Positions 33,743 through 45,972 are shown, counted from the stretch's first letter. The stretch is DNA of 64,000 nt from Benincasa hispida (GCF_009727055.1 NC_052360.1:66906526-66970525); one strand, 5' to 3'. The notes: generated by a model from the letters alone, not told the origin. Program-made: numbers and translations.

Positions 33743-34408
33743 GATAATAATGCATGTTCTTTAGGATAAGGTTTGAATGTGTGGTGATTTATCATTTTTC
33801 CTTTCATCTCTTTTTGTTGGTCCAATTTTTGTCTTTTAACAACATTACAACATGTGATAGCCTACTATCATTTCCAGAGCAATATTTTAGTGTTTATTGT
33901 GAGCTGAATCCATCTTGTTAATAATAATATATACAAACTCACAGCTAAAAAACTCGAGATATTTGGAAAAAAGAGAACTTTTTCATGTGGTAGTGTGATT
34001 CACTCCACTGAAGTACACTACAAAAAATACATATAGTTATACCTATTTTTATAACACTATTGCATTGTAGGGAAAATTTCCGTTTCAGTTGTGTGGTTAA
34101 CTTTTAATTTTAATATGTTTTTCCTATCTTATCTAACAATAGAAAAGCATACATTACATTGCACACTAGTGTGTTGCTTGTCACACAGTGTGTTCTGATA
34201 CTTAAATCACTCATTTTTTGTCACTATGACATAAAATTGAAAACTTCAAAGATGTAGACACGTGTTTCAATTTTAGATATGATATTAATGATGGTTGTAA
34301 ATTTATATCCTTTTCCATGGGAGATAAGGATGGTTTTGTTTCTTTACGGCTAAATAATTTAGGAAAATTGTAACAAATAGCAAATTTAGTCAAAATATCT
34401 AATAATAT
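33743..34408. other. Intergenic with one CACTA-like word
   Basis: The first 200 bp match the upstream region of agglutinin copy 1. At 34016 CACTACAAAAAATAC resembles a CACTA terminus, but no subterminal repeats or partner end are evident. The rest shows nothing. Confidence 0.4.
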
Positions 34409-34790
34409 TGTTGTGGATTTGGGGAAAAAAACAAGGCACAACATAAACACGAATATTAATAAATATAATATTAAAATAAATATATAAACAAATAAAATAA
34501 AATAATGATAAATAAATAAAATAATAGAAAATAGAAAATTTCTTCAAAAATCTCCACTTTCTCCAAAATTTGTAGAGTTTCAACCAATATATATATATCT
34601 ACAAAATTCACAAATGACCACTTATTTATAGGAAATTTTGGCAAGTAGGAAGTGGCACACTTGGAAACTATGCATAGGTGATTGAATGACACATAGACAA
34701 CACATGTGATAATCAGAAAATGACACTTGGCATTGGATACTAAGCATGACACTAATGGGTATCTATTATTTTTATATAATATTTATAATA
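34409..34790 (-). repeat. 3' LTR of a minus-strand copia element
   Basis: On the minus strand it starts TATTATAAATA right after the polypurine tract CTAAGGGGGAG (34791-34801). It has a TATA-type CCTATAAATAAG near 34625 and ends CAAATCCACAACA at 34409. The first dinucleotide is TA instead of the usual TG, one G-to-A change. Confidence 0.7.
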
Positions 34791-37213
34791 CTCCCCCTTA
34801 GATGCTCATTATATATATGATATATGCCTCATTAAAATCTTACAAGAAAAAAAACCACATGGGAAAAAAATCCTAATGAAGGAAAAAGATTACATATTTC
34901 ATATAAATATACTTTCAAGAGAATATATTTGCTCCCGCTTATGAAAACATCTCTTAAGATCTCTAAGTCACCACATTTCAATCTTGCGCACCAATTTTTC
35001 AAAAGTTGCGATTGGTTATGCCTTTGTAAATAAGTCTACTAGGTTATCCTTCAAACAAATTTATTGTACAGTGATGTCGCCATTTTCTTCAAGATCATGA
35101 GTGTAGAAAAGCTTCAGTGAAATATGTTTTATTCAATCTCCTTTAATATATACTCCTTTGATTTGGGCTACGCAAGTTGTGCTGTCTTTGTATAATATTG
35201 TTGGAAAGTTTTTATTAGAAGACAAGCCACACGTTTCACGAATGTGTTGAGTCATTGACCTTAGCCATACACATTCACGACTAGCCTCGTGAATTGCAAG
35301 AATTTCAGCATGATTTGAGGAAGTGGTCGTTATAGTCTGTTTCACCGATCGCCATGATATAACAGTTCCTCCACATATGAACAGATACCTGTTTGAGATC
35401 TAGCTTTGTGTGGATCAGATAAATATCCAGAATCTGCATAACCAACTAGATCAAAATTTGATTTATTTGAATAAAACACTCATACTGATTGTTCTTCGGA
35501 AATAATGGAGTATATGCTTAATTCTGTTTCATTGTCTTTTTGTAGGAGAAGAACTATATCTAGCTAATAAATTTACTAAAAATGCAATATCTAGTCTTGT
35601 ATTATTAGCAAAATACATAAGTGCACCAATTACACTAAGATATGGTACTTCAAGACCAAGAATTTTTTCATTATCTTCTCGGGGTTGAAATATATCTTTC
35701 TTTATATCCAATGAACGGACTTCCATTGGAATATTTAATGGATGTGCTTTGTCCATATAAAATCTTTTCAAAAATTTTCCTATATAAGTTGACTGATGAA
35801 TATTTATAAAATGCTCAATTTCATCTGCTAAATGCTCAATTTTCAAACCATGGCAAAAAAAAAAAATTTCCGGGACCTTTCATCTCAAATTCTTTCTTAA
35901 GATATTCTATTTCCTTTGAAAGCTTTTCAGGAGTTCCAATTATATTCAAGTCATTAACATATACAATTATAATAGCAATTCTGATTGTGATTTCTTTATA
36001 AAAACACATGGACATATTGGATTATTTTGATATCGTTCTTTCAATAAATATCCACTCAGGTGATTGTACCATATCAGTCCTGATTTTTTTAATCCATATA
36101 GTGACCTCTGTAACTTTATTGAATACCATTCTCGGGAATTTGATGTATATATTTCGGGTACCTTAAATCCTTCTGGGATTCTCATATAAATATCATTATC
36201 AAGAGATCTATATAAATATGTTGTGACTACATCCATAACATACATATCCAATTTTTTATACATTGTTAAGCAAATTAAATATCTTAATGTAATTGCATCC
36301 ACCACCGAAGAATCTGTCTCCTCAAAATCAATACCAGGTCTTTGTGAAAAACTTTATGCAACTAGTCTTGCTTTATATCTTGTGACCTCATTGTTTTCAT
36401 TTCTTTTCCTCACAAATACCCATTTGTATCCCACAGATTTAATACGTTATGGTGTTTGGACTACTAGTCCAAAAACCTAAAGTTTTGCAAGTGAGTTTAA
36501 TTTCGCCTCGGTTAGTTCTTTCCACTGAAGCTAATCTTTTCTATGTTTACATTCTTCAACAGATTTTGGTTCAATATCCTCATTTTCAGATATAATATCA
36601 AGAGCAACATTATAGGCAAAAATGTTGTCAATAATTATAGTAGTTAGATTCCATCTTTTTCTTGACATTACATAGTTTATTGAAATCTCACTATTGTCTT
36701 TAGGTATTTCACTTTCCTCACTAGTCATGTCGATGATTTCTTTATGGGTATTTACATCCTCAACCAAGTCTTCTTGACTATTAATTATTTTTCTTTTCCA
36801 AGGATTTTTATCTTTGGAACCCACTTATCTACTACACTTTTGGCGTGTTCCAGACTCATTAGTGACAACTTGTTGTGTTGATTTATCAATTTTTATGAAA
36901 CATTTGCAGCTAGTATATGTGACTTAGTTACTTTCTTTACATCTATAAATTCATCTGATAATTTATTTGCTATATTTGCAAATGAATTATTTTTTGTACT
37001 TAAAGTTCACAATGATCTGTATGGGGATCTAAATGAGACAATCATGATGTGTTCCATGTAATTTCTTTTTTCAACTTCTTAATTTCTCCCCTTAATGTTG
37101 GAAAATTTGTCTCATTAAAATGATAATCAAAAAATCGTGCAGTAAATACATCACCCATCAGGGGCTCAAGATATTTAATAATTGATGGGGAATTATATCC
37201 AACATGTATTCCT
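34791..37213 (-). pseudogene. Copia pol remnant (integrase end, RT, RNase H)
   Basis: Read leftwards from 37213, pieces are GIHVGYNSPSIIKYLEPL (region after the integrase core), then 36531-36824 spacer, then RT pieces MDVVTTYLYRSLDNDIYM and SLYGLKKSGLIWYNHLSGYL (36000-36250), a decayed active site YVND in a shifted frame near 35965, PYLSVIGALMYFANNTRLDI (35600-35680) and the RNase H piece TTTSSNHAEILAIHEASREC with VWLRSM (35270-35345), followed by sequence to the polypurine tract. Stops and frameshifts separate nearly all pieces. The integrase core and gag are missing, because the LTR at 37214 interrupts it and the far side was not found. Confidence 0.85.
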
Positions 37214-39060
37214 TGTTGAGTTTTATGTCTTAAAAACTCAAAGTTTGTAAAATGATAAACATTTTCTATTATCAATATACTTGTTATTGATCTCATAAAT
37301 TGTTTGAAAGTCTAAATCCAATAAACTAAGACCCATGATTATTGTATGAGTACTTGAACTTTATGTGGAGACATAAGAGTGGATCAGGTTTGAGTAAATA
37401 GTCAAAATGATCTATTGTAAATGAATGAGGTTGGGTACCTTATTCTGGTAACACCATTGAATGTGGCCTACTCTGTAGTTGTTACAAAGAGTTGTAAAGT
37501 GCCACATATGATGTGATCATAATTCGTACATGTTATCAGATGAGGAGTGGGGGCGTCATATGCAATGAGTTTGCATAAGATCAGGACCAAGAAATAAGTC
37601 ACTCTTACTTTATAACAATGTTTACTATTTAAAACTGACTATTTCACTTAGATGACCTAGGTAACTCGATCTTAAACCTAAGCTAATTATGAACTCCTGT
37701 TTATTCAGGATTGCCCTTAAATTTGCATAGTTGAGGGTTGGCTCAACAACGCTGGCTCAATAAGACTCCCATTTCAGGGGTAAGACTGGACAGATAGCTG
37801 GGGACATAGGGTGCAAACGGAGTTCACGCCTACCCGATTTAGGGATAGGAGAAAGGTTGTTCTCTCAAGTACTGAATCCAGGTCTTGAACAAGGGACCTC
37901 ACTCTCTCACTGGGCTAACAGAGTTTAGTTTGATGATTGGATCACAAACCAGTTGTCATTAGAGAATCAGTAGGTACTTGAGGAATAAGACGTAATCTTA
38001 GGGGTAAAACAGATATTTGACCCAGCCATTATTATGAACAACCTGCGAAGGATCGACTTACTGATATGGTTAAATCATGTAGACATAATATATCTATAAT
38101 GAGGGGAGTGCAACTATGAGCTTTAGTGAAATGACCCATTAGTTAACGAATGGAGATTAATTCGGTCTAATGAGTTTAGCCAATTAATATCGGATCATTG
38201 GAGCCCATGATCTGTAGGTCCGCAAGGTCCTCCTACTAGCTCGTAACGAACTACCTCTAGAATAGCGTGATAAGTTAATTTGAAACGTTTAAATTAGAAT
38301 TAAGGGAATTAGTAATTATATGAGATATAATTATATGTTTAATTTTAGAATTAAACGGAATAGGAGAATTTATATATTTAAATATGATTTAAATATATAA
38401 AGGTGAATATGTGTTAAAATTAATTTAATATTTGATATTAAATTAATTAAGTTTTATTTAATAATTAATTTGTGAAATTAATTAAATTTTCATTTTTTAA
38501 AAATCAAATTTTGACTTTTGGATAAAATTGAAATATTGGAAAACTAAAAACACACAAAATGGAAAAAAGAGTTTTTCCATTATCCATCACCTAAATAGCT
38601 CACACATGAAGTAATATATATGTCTTGTCTTCTCCAAACATGAGCTGCAACTCATGCAGCTCTTCTCTTTGCATGTTGATCTGCAATATAATGAAGAGAT
38701 TGGAGTTAAAATCGGACATACAATCTATAGAGTTTTTTAGAGAAAAACTAGTTTGAAGAAAGGTTCTTTCAACAAGGTTGCAGCAGTGAGCTTTTCTTCC
38801 TCATCCCTTGATTCAAGCTTGTTTTGAGTCCTACAACTCAATCTAGAGCACCAAGAGAATAGTGAGAAGGATCTTGAGGTGGTCTACAACAAGATATGGA
38901 GAAGATTGCAGCTGGAGAATGAGCTTTGAAGAAGTTCTACAAGAGTTATGTCTTGAAACCCATTTTTCTGCAGAAGCATGCTTCATATTATACAAAAATT
39001 AGTGAATTTGAGTGCTTAGATGATCCTTGTGCTTCCGTTGTTGTTGATACAATCCTAAAA
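37214..39060 (+). mobile_element. LTR of a copia-like element inserted into the copia pol
   Basis: It starts TGTTGAGTTTTATGTC exactly where coding similarity of the minus-strand pol stops. It aligns along its length with the minus-strand LTRs at 50212-53920 and 50887-52633 (shared TCCTACTAGCTCGTAA and the block around AGTACTGAATCCAGGTC). It ends CTTCCGTTGTTGTTGATACA plus about ten bases. A decayed primer-binding site follows, so this is a 5' LTR rather than a solo LTR. Confidence 0.75.
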
Positions 39061-39061
39061 T

Positions 39062-39073
39062 TTGTAACAGATC
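39062..39073 (+). other. Decayed primer-binding site
   Basis: TTGTAACAGATC matches the usual TGGTATCAGAGC at 9 of 12 positions and lies just after the LTR end. The identification rests on position as much as on sequence. Confidence 0.5.
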
Positions 39074-40555
39074 ATCAAATAAGAATTCAATTCGGTTGAA
39101 TTTTGGTTTGGTGGGTGTTTTATATGAGAAATATGAAACTGGTGCACTGATATGATTTTTTGAGTTTTGGCTGTTTAATTCTCTTTAATTTCTCATTTAA
39201 ATTTGTAATTGGCTCTTGCTTGATTAGCTTTAATGTGTTCTCAAGAGTTTGTAATTTATTTGGAGTTATTAGAGTTGAAATTAAGCTGTAAATCGAAGAA
39301 ACAAGCGAGAGGCCGAGTTGCAGTTCCAGAAAATCAGCCTCTGTTCTTATCATCGCTGAGGTTCCAATTGCTAAACGATCGTCTAGCTCCAGATGCTATA
39401 CAATGTGAAGAAAAGCTAGACGATCGTATAACAATGGACGCTGGTCGTTGTGATGTTGAACGCTAGACGATCGTGTACCTGTGGGAGCTAAACGATGCGT
39501 TCAATTTACTATACAATAGCATTAAGCGATCGTTTAGCTTTAGTGTGAGAACTAAACGATACGTTGAATTTAGTATACGATGGTACTATACGATCGTTTA
39601 ACAATGATGTGCTCTAAGCGATGCGATGAAATGCTACGCGATAGCGCTGAGCGATCGTTGAAATACGGAGCTAAGCGATTGTGTAGACATAGTGCTAAGC
39701 GATGCATTGAAGTTTCTATGCGATAGAACTAAACAAATCGCTTACCTACGATGCTAAACAACGCAATGATGTTCGATACGATGGAGCTAAGCGATCGTTT
39801 AAGCTACGGCGGATACTAAACGATGATATACAGTGCTAAACGATGGTGTTAAACGATCATTTGGATCTATACAGTAGAACTAAGCGATAGTTATGAAGAG
39901 CTATACTATAGCCCTGAGCGATCGCTTACTACGATCGTTTACCTTTGATCGGGAGTTAAATGATGTGTTGAATTGCTATGCTATAACACTACGCGATCAT
40001 TTACCACTATGTGGCAGCTAAGCGATTCGTTGAATGCTATGCGATGGAATTAAACAATCGTTTACCTTTTCGCACGTTAAACGATCAAGCATTTACTAAA
40101 CGATCTGGCAAAATGCTAGACGATGATCGTCATTACTAAATGATGAGACTTAGCAAGATCTTGAACATATGCAAGGGCTGCCGGTTTGATCGATTCTCTT
40201 GTGGTCTAGTTCGATTCATCTTCGAATGGTTCTTGGCTGGTCCAGTTCAGACTTGGCTAGAGATTAGACCAATTTAGACAGTTCGGGTCCGATTCAAGCT
40301 ACTTGAGTTCATTTTGGAGTGGTTCGAGCGGCCCAGGAACGGTTCAAAAGTTGTTTTGTAATAGTTAGGCTTCTGTTTGCTTGTTTTGTAAAAATTCTTT
40401 TCCAACGAAATGGCTAGAAATGATATTGACATGACACCATATCATTATCACACGTGATCAATTTTAATCTATAATCACGTGGATAAGATAACTCTTGGAA
40501 AGATCATAAAAACAAAAATGACTGCTCTATCATAAACTTTTGGCCTTGCCATTTT
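39074..40555 (+). mobile_element. Noncoding leader of the LTR element
   Basis: No gag start is seen within 1.5 kb of the primer site. The stretch holds the ACGATCGT-rich array listed next and then sequence with repeated GGTTC/GGTTCG words at 40190-40350. No second LTR follows, so the element is truncated. It could be a large non-autonomous derivative. Confidence 0.5.
39375..40150. repeat. CpG-rich array of near-palindromes (TAAACGATCGTTTA type)
   Basis: Words like CTAAACGATCGTCTAG, CTAGACGATCGTGTAC, TTAAGCGATCGTTTAG, TACGATCGTTTAAC and GAGCGATCGCTTAC recur every 25-45 bp across almost 800 bp. The ideal word TAAACGATCGTTTA is its own reverse complement. Units are interspersed with words like GATGCGTTGAAT. 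The spacing is irregular, so this is not a clean satellite. Confidence 0.8.
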
Positions 40556-40742
40556 GGCGGGTTTGGATTCGTTTAAGAAAAAAATGTTTTCTTTTTAAAT
40601 TCATTTTTATATAAACACTTTTGATAAAAATTGAATAAAAAATACATGAAAACTATTTTGAGTGGTTGTCAAATACTTCAATTTCTTCTAAAATGACTTG
40701 TTTTTTAAATTAAACACTTGAAAATGTATTCCAAACACACCC
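40556..40742. mobile_element. Short MITE, about 187 bp
   Basis: The ends are imperfect inverted repeats: GGCGGGTTTGGATTCG on the left and, read inward on the other strand, GGGTGTGTTTGGAATACATT on the right. The interior is AT-rich and has internal inverted words (AAAATGTTTTC, TTTAAATTAAACAC). The target duplication is unclear. Confidence 0.55.
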
Positions 40743-41889
40743 TTCATTTATACTTAAAGATTAACTATAACAGAATTACAAATATAAATCTTCTAACTCA
40801 TTAATTTCTAAAATAAATATACAACAAATATTATGGATGCCAAAATTTATATAGAAAAAAATACACTTCACCTTCAAGTGACAGCAACGACAAAACGTGA
40901 TCAGTTGAGTATAGTGGAAACGTACATGTCCTGCTCATAATATCAGTAGTGAATTTGTTTGAATGGGAGAAATGTGGCTTGCAAAAAATAGAACATCTAC
41001 CACACACAATTTGATGCTTAAGTTAGAGAATAAAATAATATAAAAGCTAAAGAGTTTGAAAGTAGGATTCAACAAACTATCTTAAATGAAGTTATAATGA
41101 TATATTTATAGGGGTGACTGACCTAGGTTGTTCCTTTAGGGTTTTAAAGTTACTTTAGGATAATTATATGACCTACCAGGTCGAGGGGCGTATTTAATTT
41201 CATGTTTGGCCAAGGTCAAGCATCTTTTCCTAGGCTCATTTTGATCCTAGGATGATGCTCTGAGTCGAAACATGTGTTGGACATGCCTCATTAACGATTT
41301 TGATAGGGTCAAACTCGACTTTTGCCACATAAAAATTTGGGTTGTGACATGAATTAACTATCTACCCTAGACCTATTTTGGCCTAGGGGCTATTTTTAGC
41401 CCAAACTTTGTTATTTTATCGATCTTGTTGCTTCTATTTTTATTTTATGCTGATCATATCCTTAAGTCCAAAACCACCCATAAAAATTATGATTACAAAT
41501 AATTATTAGACATTTTTCAATATTATGTATTTATATTTTACAATATTATGTATATTATAGCAATATTTTGGTTGCCCTAGGTTTATTTTTAAATTTTAAA
41601 ACTAAACAATTGAGTTGACTCTAAAAGAATCATTATGTGTTAATCTAACTTAATCTACCAACCTCAAAAGTATTCTTACTATGCGACAAAAAGTTTATAT
41701 CACACTCTCTTTGGAATTTATGTAATTACTTAAATGAGATAAGATATGAATCATTTTGATAGATTTCCGGCCACCTTACCAATCTTAATGAAAATTTGTA
41801 TAATCGTAATGGGATTTAATTGATGAATCAATCAAAAAGTGCTTCAATCGCAAATGTAATTAGATTGCTTTTTATTACGTTTACTTAGA
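40743..41889. other. No gene seen
   Basis: Mostly AT-rich sequence. A less AT-rich block at 41100-41400 contains CCTAGG words in several places and no frame of note. Confidence 0.45.
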
Positions 41890-42050
41890 ATTATGAATCT
41901 GTAACATTTACTGCTACAGTTATTGTTATCATTAGCGTTTGACCCTAATAACGATAACGAAATTGGTAAAATAATAGTAAATGTGACAGATTCATAATTT
42001 TTATACTGTTACAGTAACAATATTTGTAATGATAACGATAAAGGTATTGA
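41890..42050. repeat. Foldback element with 23-bp arms
   Basis: ATTATGAATCTGTAACATTT plus ACT (41890-41912) is repeated inverted at 41976-41998 with a single mismatch. Further hairpin words lie between the arms (GTTATTGTTATCATTAG against CTAATAACGATAAC) and just after them (ACTGTTACAGTAAC). Confidence 0.7.
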
Positions 42051-42776
42051 GTCTCACATGATTTTCGAGTGTCGTCAGATTAAACATTCTTCGTTCCTCA
42101 GTCAAATTGCATCTCGTGATTTTCAAGCACAAGAGAGTGGATTATATATAAATTTTGTTAGATTTTTTATCCTTTTTTGTAGATTAATAATTTTTTTTAA
42201 AAAAAAACAAATATTTAGGTTATTTGAAAATTAACTTTTGACCCTTTGTTATTGACCAAGAAATTCATATTCAAGCATAAAAAGATATTCATGGCAATAA
42301 CACTATTCTTTTTTTAACAAGAAACAAACTATTGATTGATAGAAGAAAAGATTAGAAAAATGCACTTCTACTGGGGAATAGGAACACAATTTTATTGTTC
42401 CAATATTAAAACATCAAAGATTTTGTTTGAAATTAATTTACCCATTATTCAATACATTTGGGATTGGATGATACCTTGAATTTCTAAATGGAAAAAAATT
42501 GTTCTGGTTGCGTTTTGAGAGGGAATTTGGTAGTCTCGAAGATCTTGATCATGCTGCTCGAAAGGTACAGTTCTTTAGCAATTTACCTGCTATGATATAT
42601 TTGTTTCATGGAAATTAAGTGCATATATAGCTGATCCAAACAAAAAGTTTCAGTTTCTCCCTAGGAAAAAAATTGTTATTTTGGATTTCAGTACACTATG
42701 TTCTTGGGGGTAAAAATCAATTTTTCTTTTTATTGATATGAAAAAAGTATTCCGAACTTGAGTACACAAGAAATAG
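42051..42776. other. Possible CACTA remnant, left of the gypsy insertion
   Basis: A short open piece reading LFWLRFEREFGSLEDLDHAARK at about 42490-42570 ends at a plausible splice donor (AAAGGTACAG). I do not recognise it. Because a CACTA-type right end lies at 47358 beyond the gypsy element, this may belong to the same older element. The link is inference. Confidence 0.25.
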
Positions 42777-42781
42777 AATAC

Positions 42782-43259
42782 TGTAAAACCTCCCATCATA
42801 TTCACATACAAGAGGAGGGACAAAAAGGGAAAAACACTACAAGAGTTAGTTAGAGGAATAGTGAAATATGAAGATATGGGGGAGAAGGGCAAATTTGTTG
42901 AAAATTCCGTTGGGGGTGGGACCACAGGGGGCTAAATAAATAGGAAGAGAAAGAGAGGAAGAGGAGAGAAGAATTTTGGTGGAAGACGATTCGTCCTTCA
43001 GGAGAGGGTCCAGCACCTCTCGAATTTGAGGGTGGTGGCTACTGTTTTACATTTCTAGTTTTTTTCAATTGAGTTATATTAATTGCTCTCTTGTTTAGTT
43101 TTATTTCTTATTCCTTTGTAGTTCTTGACTGAGAGTATTGTTGGCAAGTTGATAAATAAAGGTTGGAAGAGTTTGTTTATTGCCATTGTTTCTATCCCTT
43201 ATCTTATTTACCATGATTGTGATTTGGGAGAAGGGTATGGAAAAACCTGGGGCTTAACA
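42782..43259 (+). repeat. 5' LTR of the gypsy element
   Basis: 478 bp, TG...CA ends. By eye it differs from the 3' LTR at about 25-30 positions, mostly transitions. Confidence 0.95.
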
Positions 43260-43262
43260 TTT

Positions 43263-43275
43263 TGGTATCAGAGCT
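43263..43275 (+). other. Primer-binding site of the gypsy element
   Basis: TGGTATCAGAGCT three bases after the LTR end. It is complementary to the initiator-Met tRNA 3' end as in most plant LTR elements. Confidence 0.9.
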
Positions 43276-43290
43276 GCAACCCTAGGGAAA

Positions 43291-44514
43291 ATGTGTGCCA
43301 TGGCACAAAAACAATTGGAAGAGAGGATTGAGGCTACGAAGAAGGAAATGGCAGGGCTGAAGGATCTTTTGTTTGGCTTGTGCAAGAACCTGGAGAAGCT
43401 TACCGAGGAGGTGAGAGAGAACAACGTGGCTCGAAAGAAGGAAGAGTCGATACTAACAGAAGGGAGTAATCTCAAATCGAAAGGGAAGGCAGAGGAAGCC
43501 AAATCTTCTCATACTTCCAGCAGAGGTAGCTTGAACAGAGGTAAGTATAAACGTTTGGAAATGCCCTTATTTACAAGTGACAATCCGGAATCGTGGGTCT
43601 ATCGAGCAGAGTATTTCTTTGAAATTCATGAACTCTCTGATGCCGAGAAGGTGAAGGTTGTTGTGATTAGCTTCACCCCTGATGAAGTCGATTGGTTCCA
43701 GTGGAGTAATAACCAGAGAGCCATTACTACCTGAGAAGAGCTAAAACGCAGGTTGTTTGAGCACTACCGGAGGGTTGGAGAAGGAAGCTTATGCGCGAGG
43801 TTATTAAAAATTCGTCAGAAAGGTTCATACCAAGAATATATGAAGAAATTCGTCAACTATTCGGCGCCATTACCAGACCTATCGGAGGAAGTGCTAAAGG
43901 ATGCGTTCTTGAACGGATTGGAACCGGAGCTGCAAGCTGAAGTGGTTAGTTGGAATCCTAAAACTCTTGACGATTGTATGAAGGAAGCTCAATTAGTGAA
44001 TGACCGGAACATCGCACTCAGGCTGGCCTTGAGGGAGTTGGGCTGAAATGGGCTGAACCAGAAGATGGGCCAAAATGATAAAGGGGAATTAAGTGATAAA
44101 AGTTAGGGGAGGCCTATGGACAAACCAACCATGAAACAAATCGCATTGCCCGTGAAGCCGTTAGTTCCCATTCCTGCAAAACAAAATCTTCCCATTAAGA
44201 AGAAGGAACCAATGAAGAGATTAAGTGACCTCGAGTTCAGAGAACGACTTGACAAGGGACTCTGTTTATGTTGTAATGAAAAATACGCACCGGGACACCG
44301 CTGTAAATTCAAGGAAAATAGACAACTAATGTTATTTATAGCCAATGAAGAGGAGGAAATGGAGGAAAAAGAGTTAGTCGAAGGAGAAGAACCAATTGAA
44401 TTGAAGAATATGGAAGTGCAAGAGAAGGTGGAACTATCCTTGAACTCCTTACTTGGTTTCTCAGCAAAGGGAACAATGAAACTCAAGGGAAAAATCAGGG
44501 GCAAGGAAGTTTAG
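43291..44514 (+). pseudogene. Gypsy gag, broken
   Basis: The frame opens at 43291 with a coiled-coil-like N-terminus (QLEERIEATKKEMAGLKDLL), then LEMPLFTSDNPESWVYRAE, typical of plant gypsy gag. It stops at 43732-43734 (TGA). Capsid sequence goes on in the next frame (LFEHYRRVGEGSL through LPDLSEEVLKDAFLNGLEPEL) to a TGA at 44044. A third frame (44116-44514) carries a zinc-knuckle-like CLCCNEKYAPGHRC, of CX2CX6HXC shape. Gag forms the particle and binds the RNA. At least three breaks make this copy non-functional. Confidence 0.88.
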
Positions 44515-44760
44515 TACTCATTGACTTGGGAACTACTCACAACTTTATCCATCAAGAAACAGTAAAGGAGCTAGAATTACCATTGGAACAATAGAAAAGG
44601 TTCGGGGTGGTGATAGGAAATGGAAGTGAAATCGAGGGAAAAGGTATTTGCAAGGAGGTAGAGCTCACACTCCCAAATTTAACGGTGAAGGCTGATTTCT
44701 TAGCTATGGAGTTAGGAAGGATGAATGTGGTTCTTTGAATACCATGGCTATGTACCAACG
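44505..44760 (+). pseudogene. Gypsy aspartic protease fragment
   Basis: In the frame following gag the sequence reads VLIDLGTTHNFIH (from about 44515), corresponding to the DSGATHNF-type active site. The catalytic Asp is kept and the next residue is altered. A stop lies at 44593-44595 and another in the segment ending LGRMNVVL. The end is lost at the deletion junction. Confidence 0.8.
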
Positions 44761-44764
44761 AGTT

Positions 44765-45830
44765 CATGGGAGTTATATTGGCCGGGAATAAAGAGTGATA
44801 TCAAAAAATATATGGCAGGTTGTGATATTTGCCAAAGAAACAAAACAGAATCTCTAACCCCTGCAGGGCTGCTACAACCGTTACCTATTCCCAAGCTAAC
44901 CTTAGAAGAGTGGACCATGGATTTTGTTGAAGGCCTTCCTAGGGCAGGGGGTTTTGATTCCATCTTAGTAGTAGTTGATAGATTGAGTAAATATGAGCAC
45001 TTTATTCCTCTAAAGCATCCATTTTCAGCGAAGCAAGTGGCAGAAATCTTCATACAAGAGATTATCAAGCTTTATGGCATTCTCAAGTCGATTAATATGG
45101 ATAGGGATAAGATCTTTTTTAGTAATTTCTGGAAATAAGTCTTTGCAGCTTTGGGAACCAAATTAAGGAGAAGTACAGTCTTCCATCCTCAAACAGATGG
45201 ACAAACTAAGCGAGTAAATTGGTGTTTGGAGACTTACTTAAGGTGTTTCCACAATGAGCAACCTAATAGATGGAATAAATGGCTGGCTTAGGCAAAGTAT
45301 TGGTATAACACCACTTTCCATGCGTCAATAAGGACCACACCATTCCAAGCTATCTATGGAAGGACTCCCCCATCGTTAATCCATTATGGGGAAACAAAAT
45401 CAAGCAATGACAGCGTGGGCAACCTCTTAAAGGAGCGGGACTTGGCTTTGAATGCACTTAAGGAGAATTTGAAATTGCACAAAATAGAATGAAGAAGCAA
45501 GCCAACCAGCATAGACGTGAGCTGACATTTGAGGTAGGAGATGATGTTTTCCTCAAACTAAGACCCTACAGACAAAGGTCACTAGCAAAAAGGAAAAGTG
45601 AGAAATTATCTCCAAGGTTCTATGGTCCGTATCAAATAACTGAAAAGATAGGAGAAGTGGTATATCGACTAAATTTGCAACCAGAGGCAGTTATACACGA
45701 TGTATTTCATGTGTATCAACTTAAGAAGAAATTAGGTAAGTTGCAATATATACAACCATTACCTTCTATGCTAACGAAGAATTTAAGCTACAGGTTGCCC
45801 CTGAAGTGGTGCTTGGAGTAAGGTGGAATT
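44765..45830 (+). pseudogene. Gypsy integrase, broken
   Basis: It starts inside the zinc-binding region (ELYWPGIKSDIKKYMAGCDI, then CQRNK). The core follows: WTMDFVEGLP with the first Asp, DRDKIFFSNFWK with the second Asp, then a stop at 45136-45138, then [20 protein letters not shown]. Here the position normally held by the catalytic Glu is Lys. The C-terminal GVD-type region (FEVGDDVFLKLRPYRQ, YQITEKIGEVVYRLNL) runs to 45821. The Lys replacement and several stops (45136, 45289) exclude activity. Confidence 0.9.
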
Positions 45831-45960
45831 GAGAACTAAACACACAAGAATGGCTTATTAAATGGAAGGGCCTTCTGGATAGTGAGGCCACTTGGGAGTC
45901 GGTAATGAATATCAAGCAGCAATTTCCATCCTTCCACCTTGAGGACAAGGTACATTTTGA
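45831..45960 (+). pseudogene. Chromodomain at the integrase C-terminus
   Basis: TQEWLIKWKGLLDSEATWES followed by HLEDKVHFERSG is a chromodomain-type sequence. In chromoviruses this domain guides integration to particular chromatin. It is preceded by a stop (TAA at about 45818) and is out of line with the integrase frame. Confidence 0.82.
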
Positions 45961-45972
45961 GAGGAGCGGTGA

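Noticed and set aside
34016..34030. CACTACAAAAAATAC as a CACTA left end
   Set aside because: No subterminal repeats follow and no partner end is in place. One 12-bp match in AT-rich DNA is weak.
39375..40150. A microRNA or CRISPR-type array
   Set aside because: Spacing is irregular and units are degenerate near-palindromes. There is no single long hairpin and no constant spacer length.
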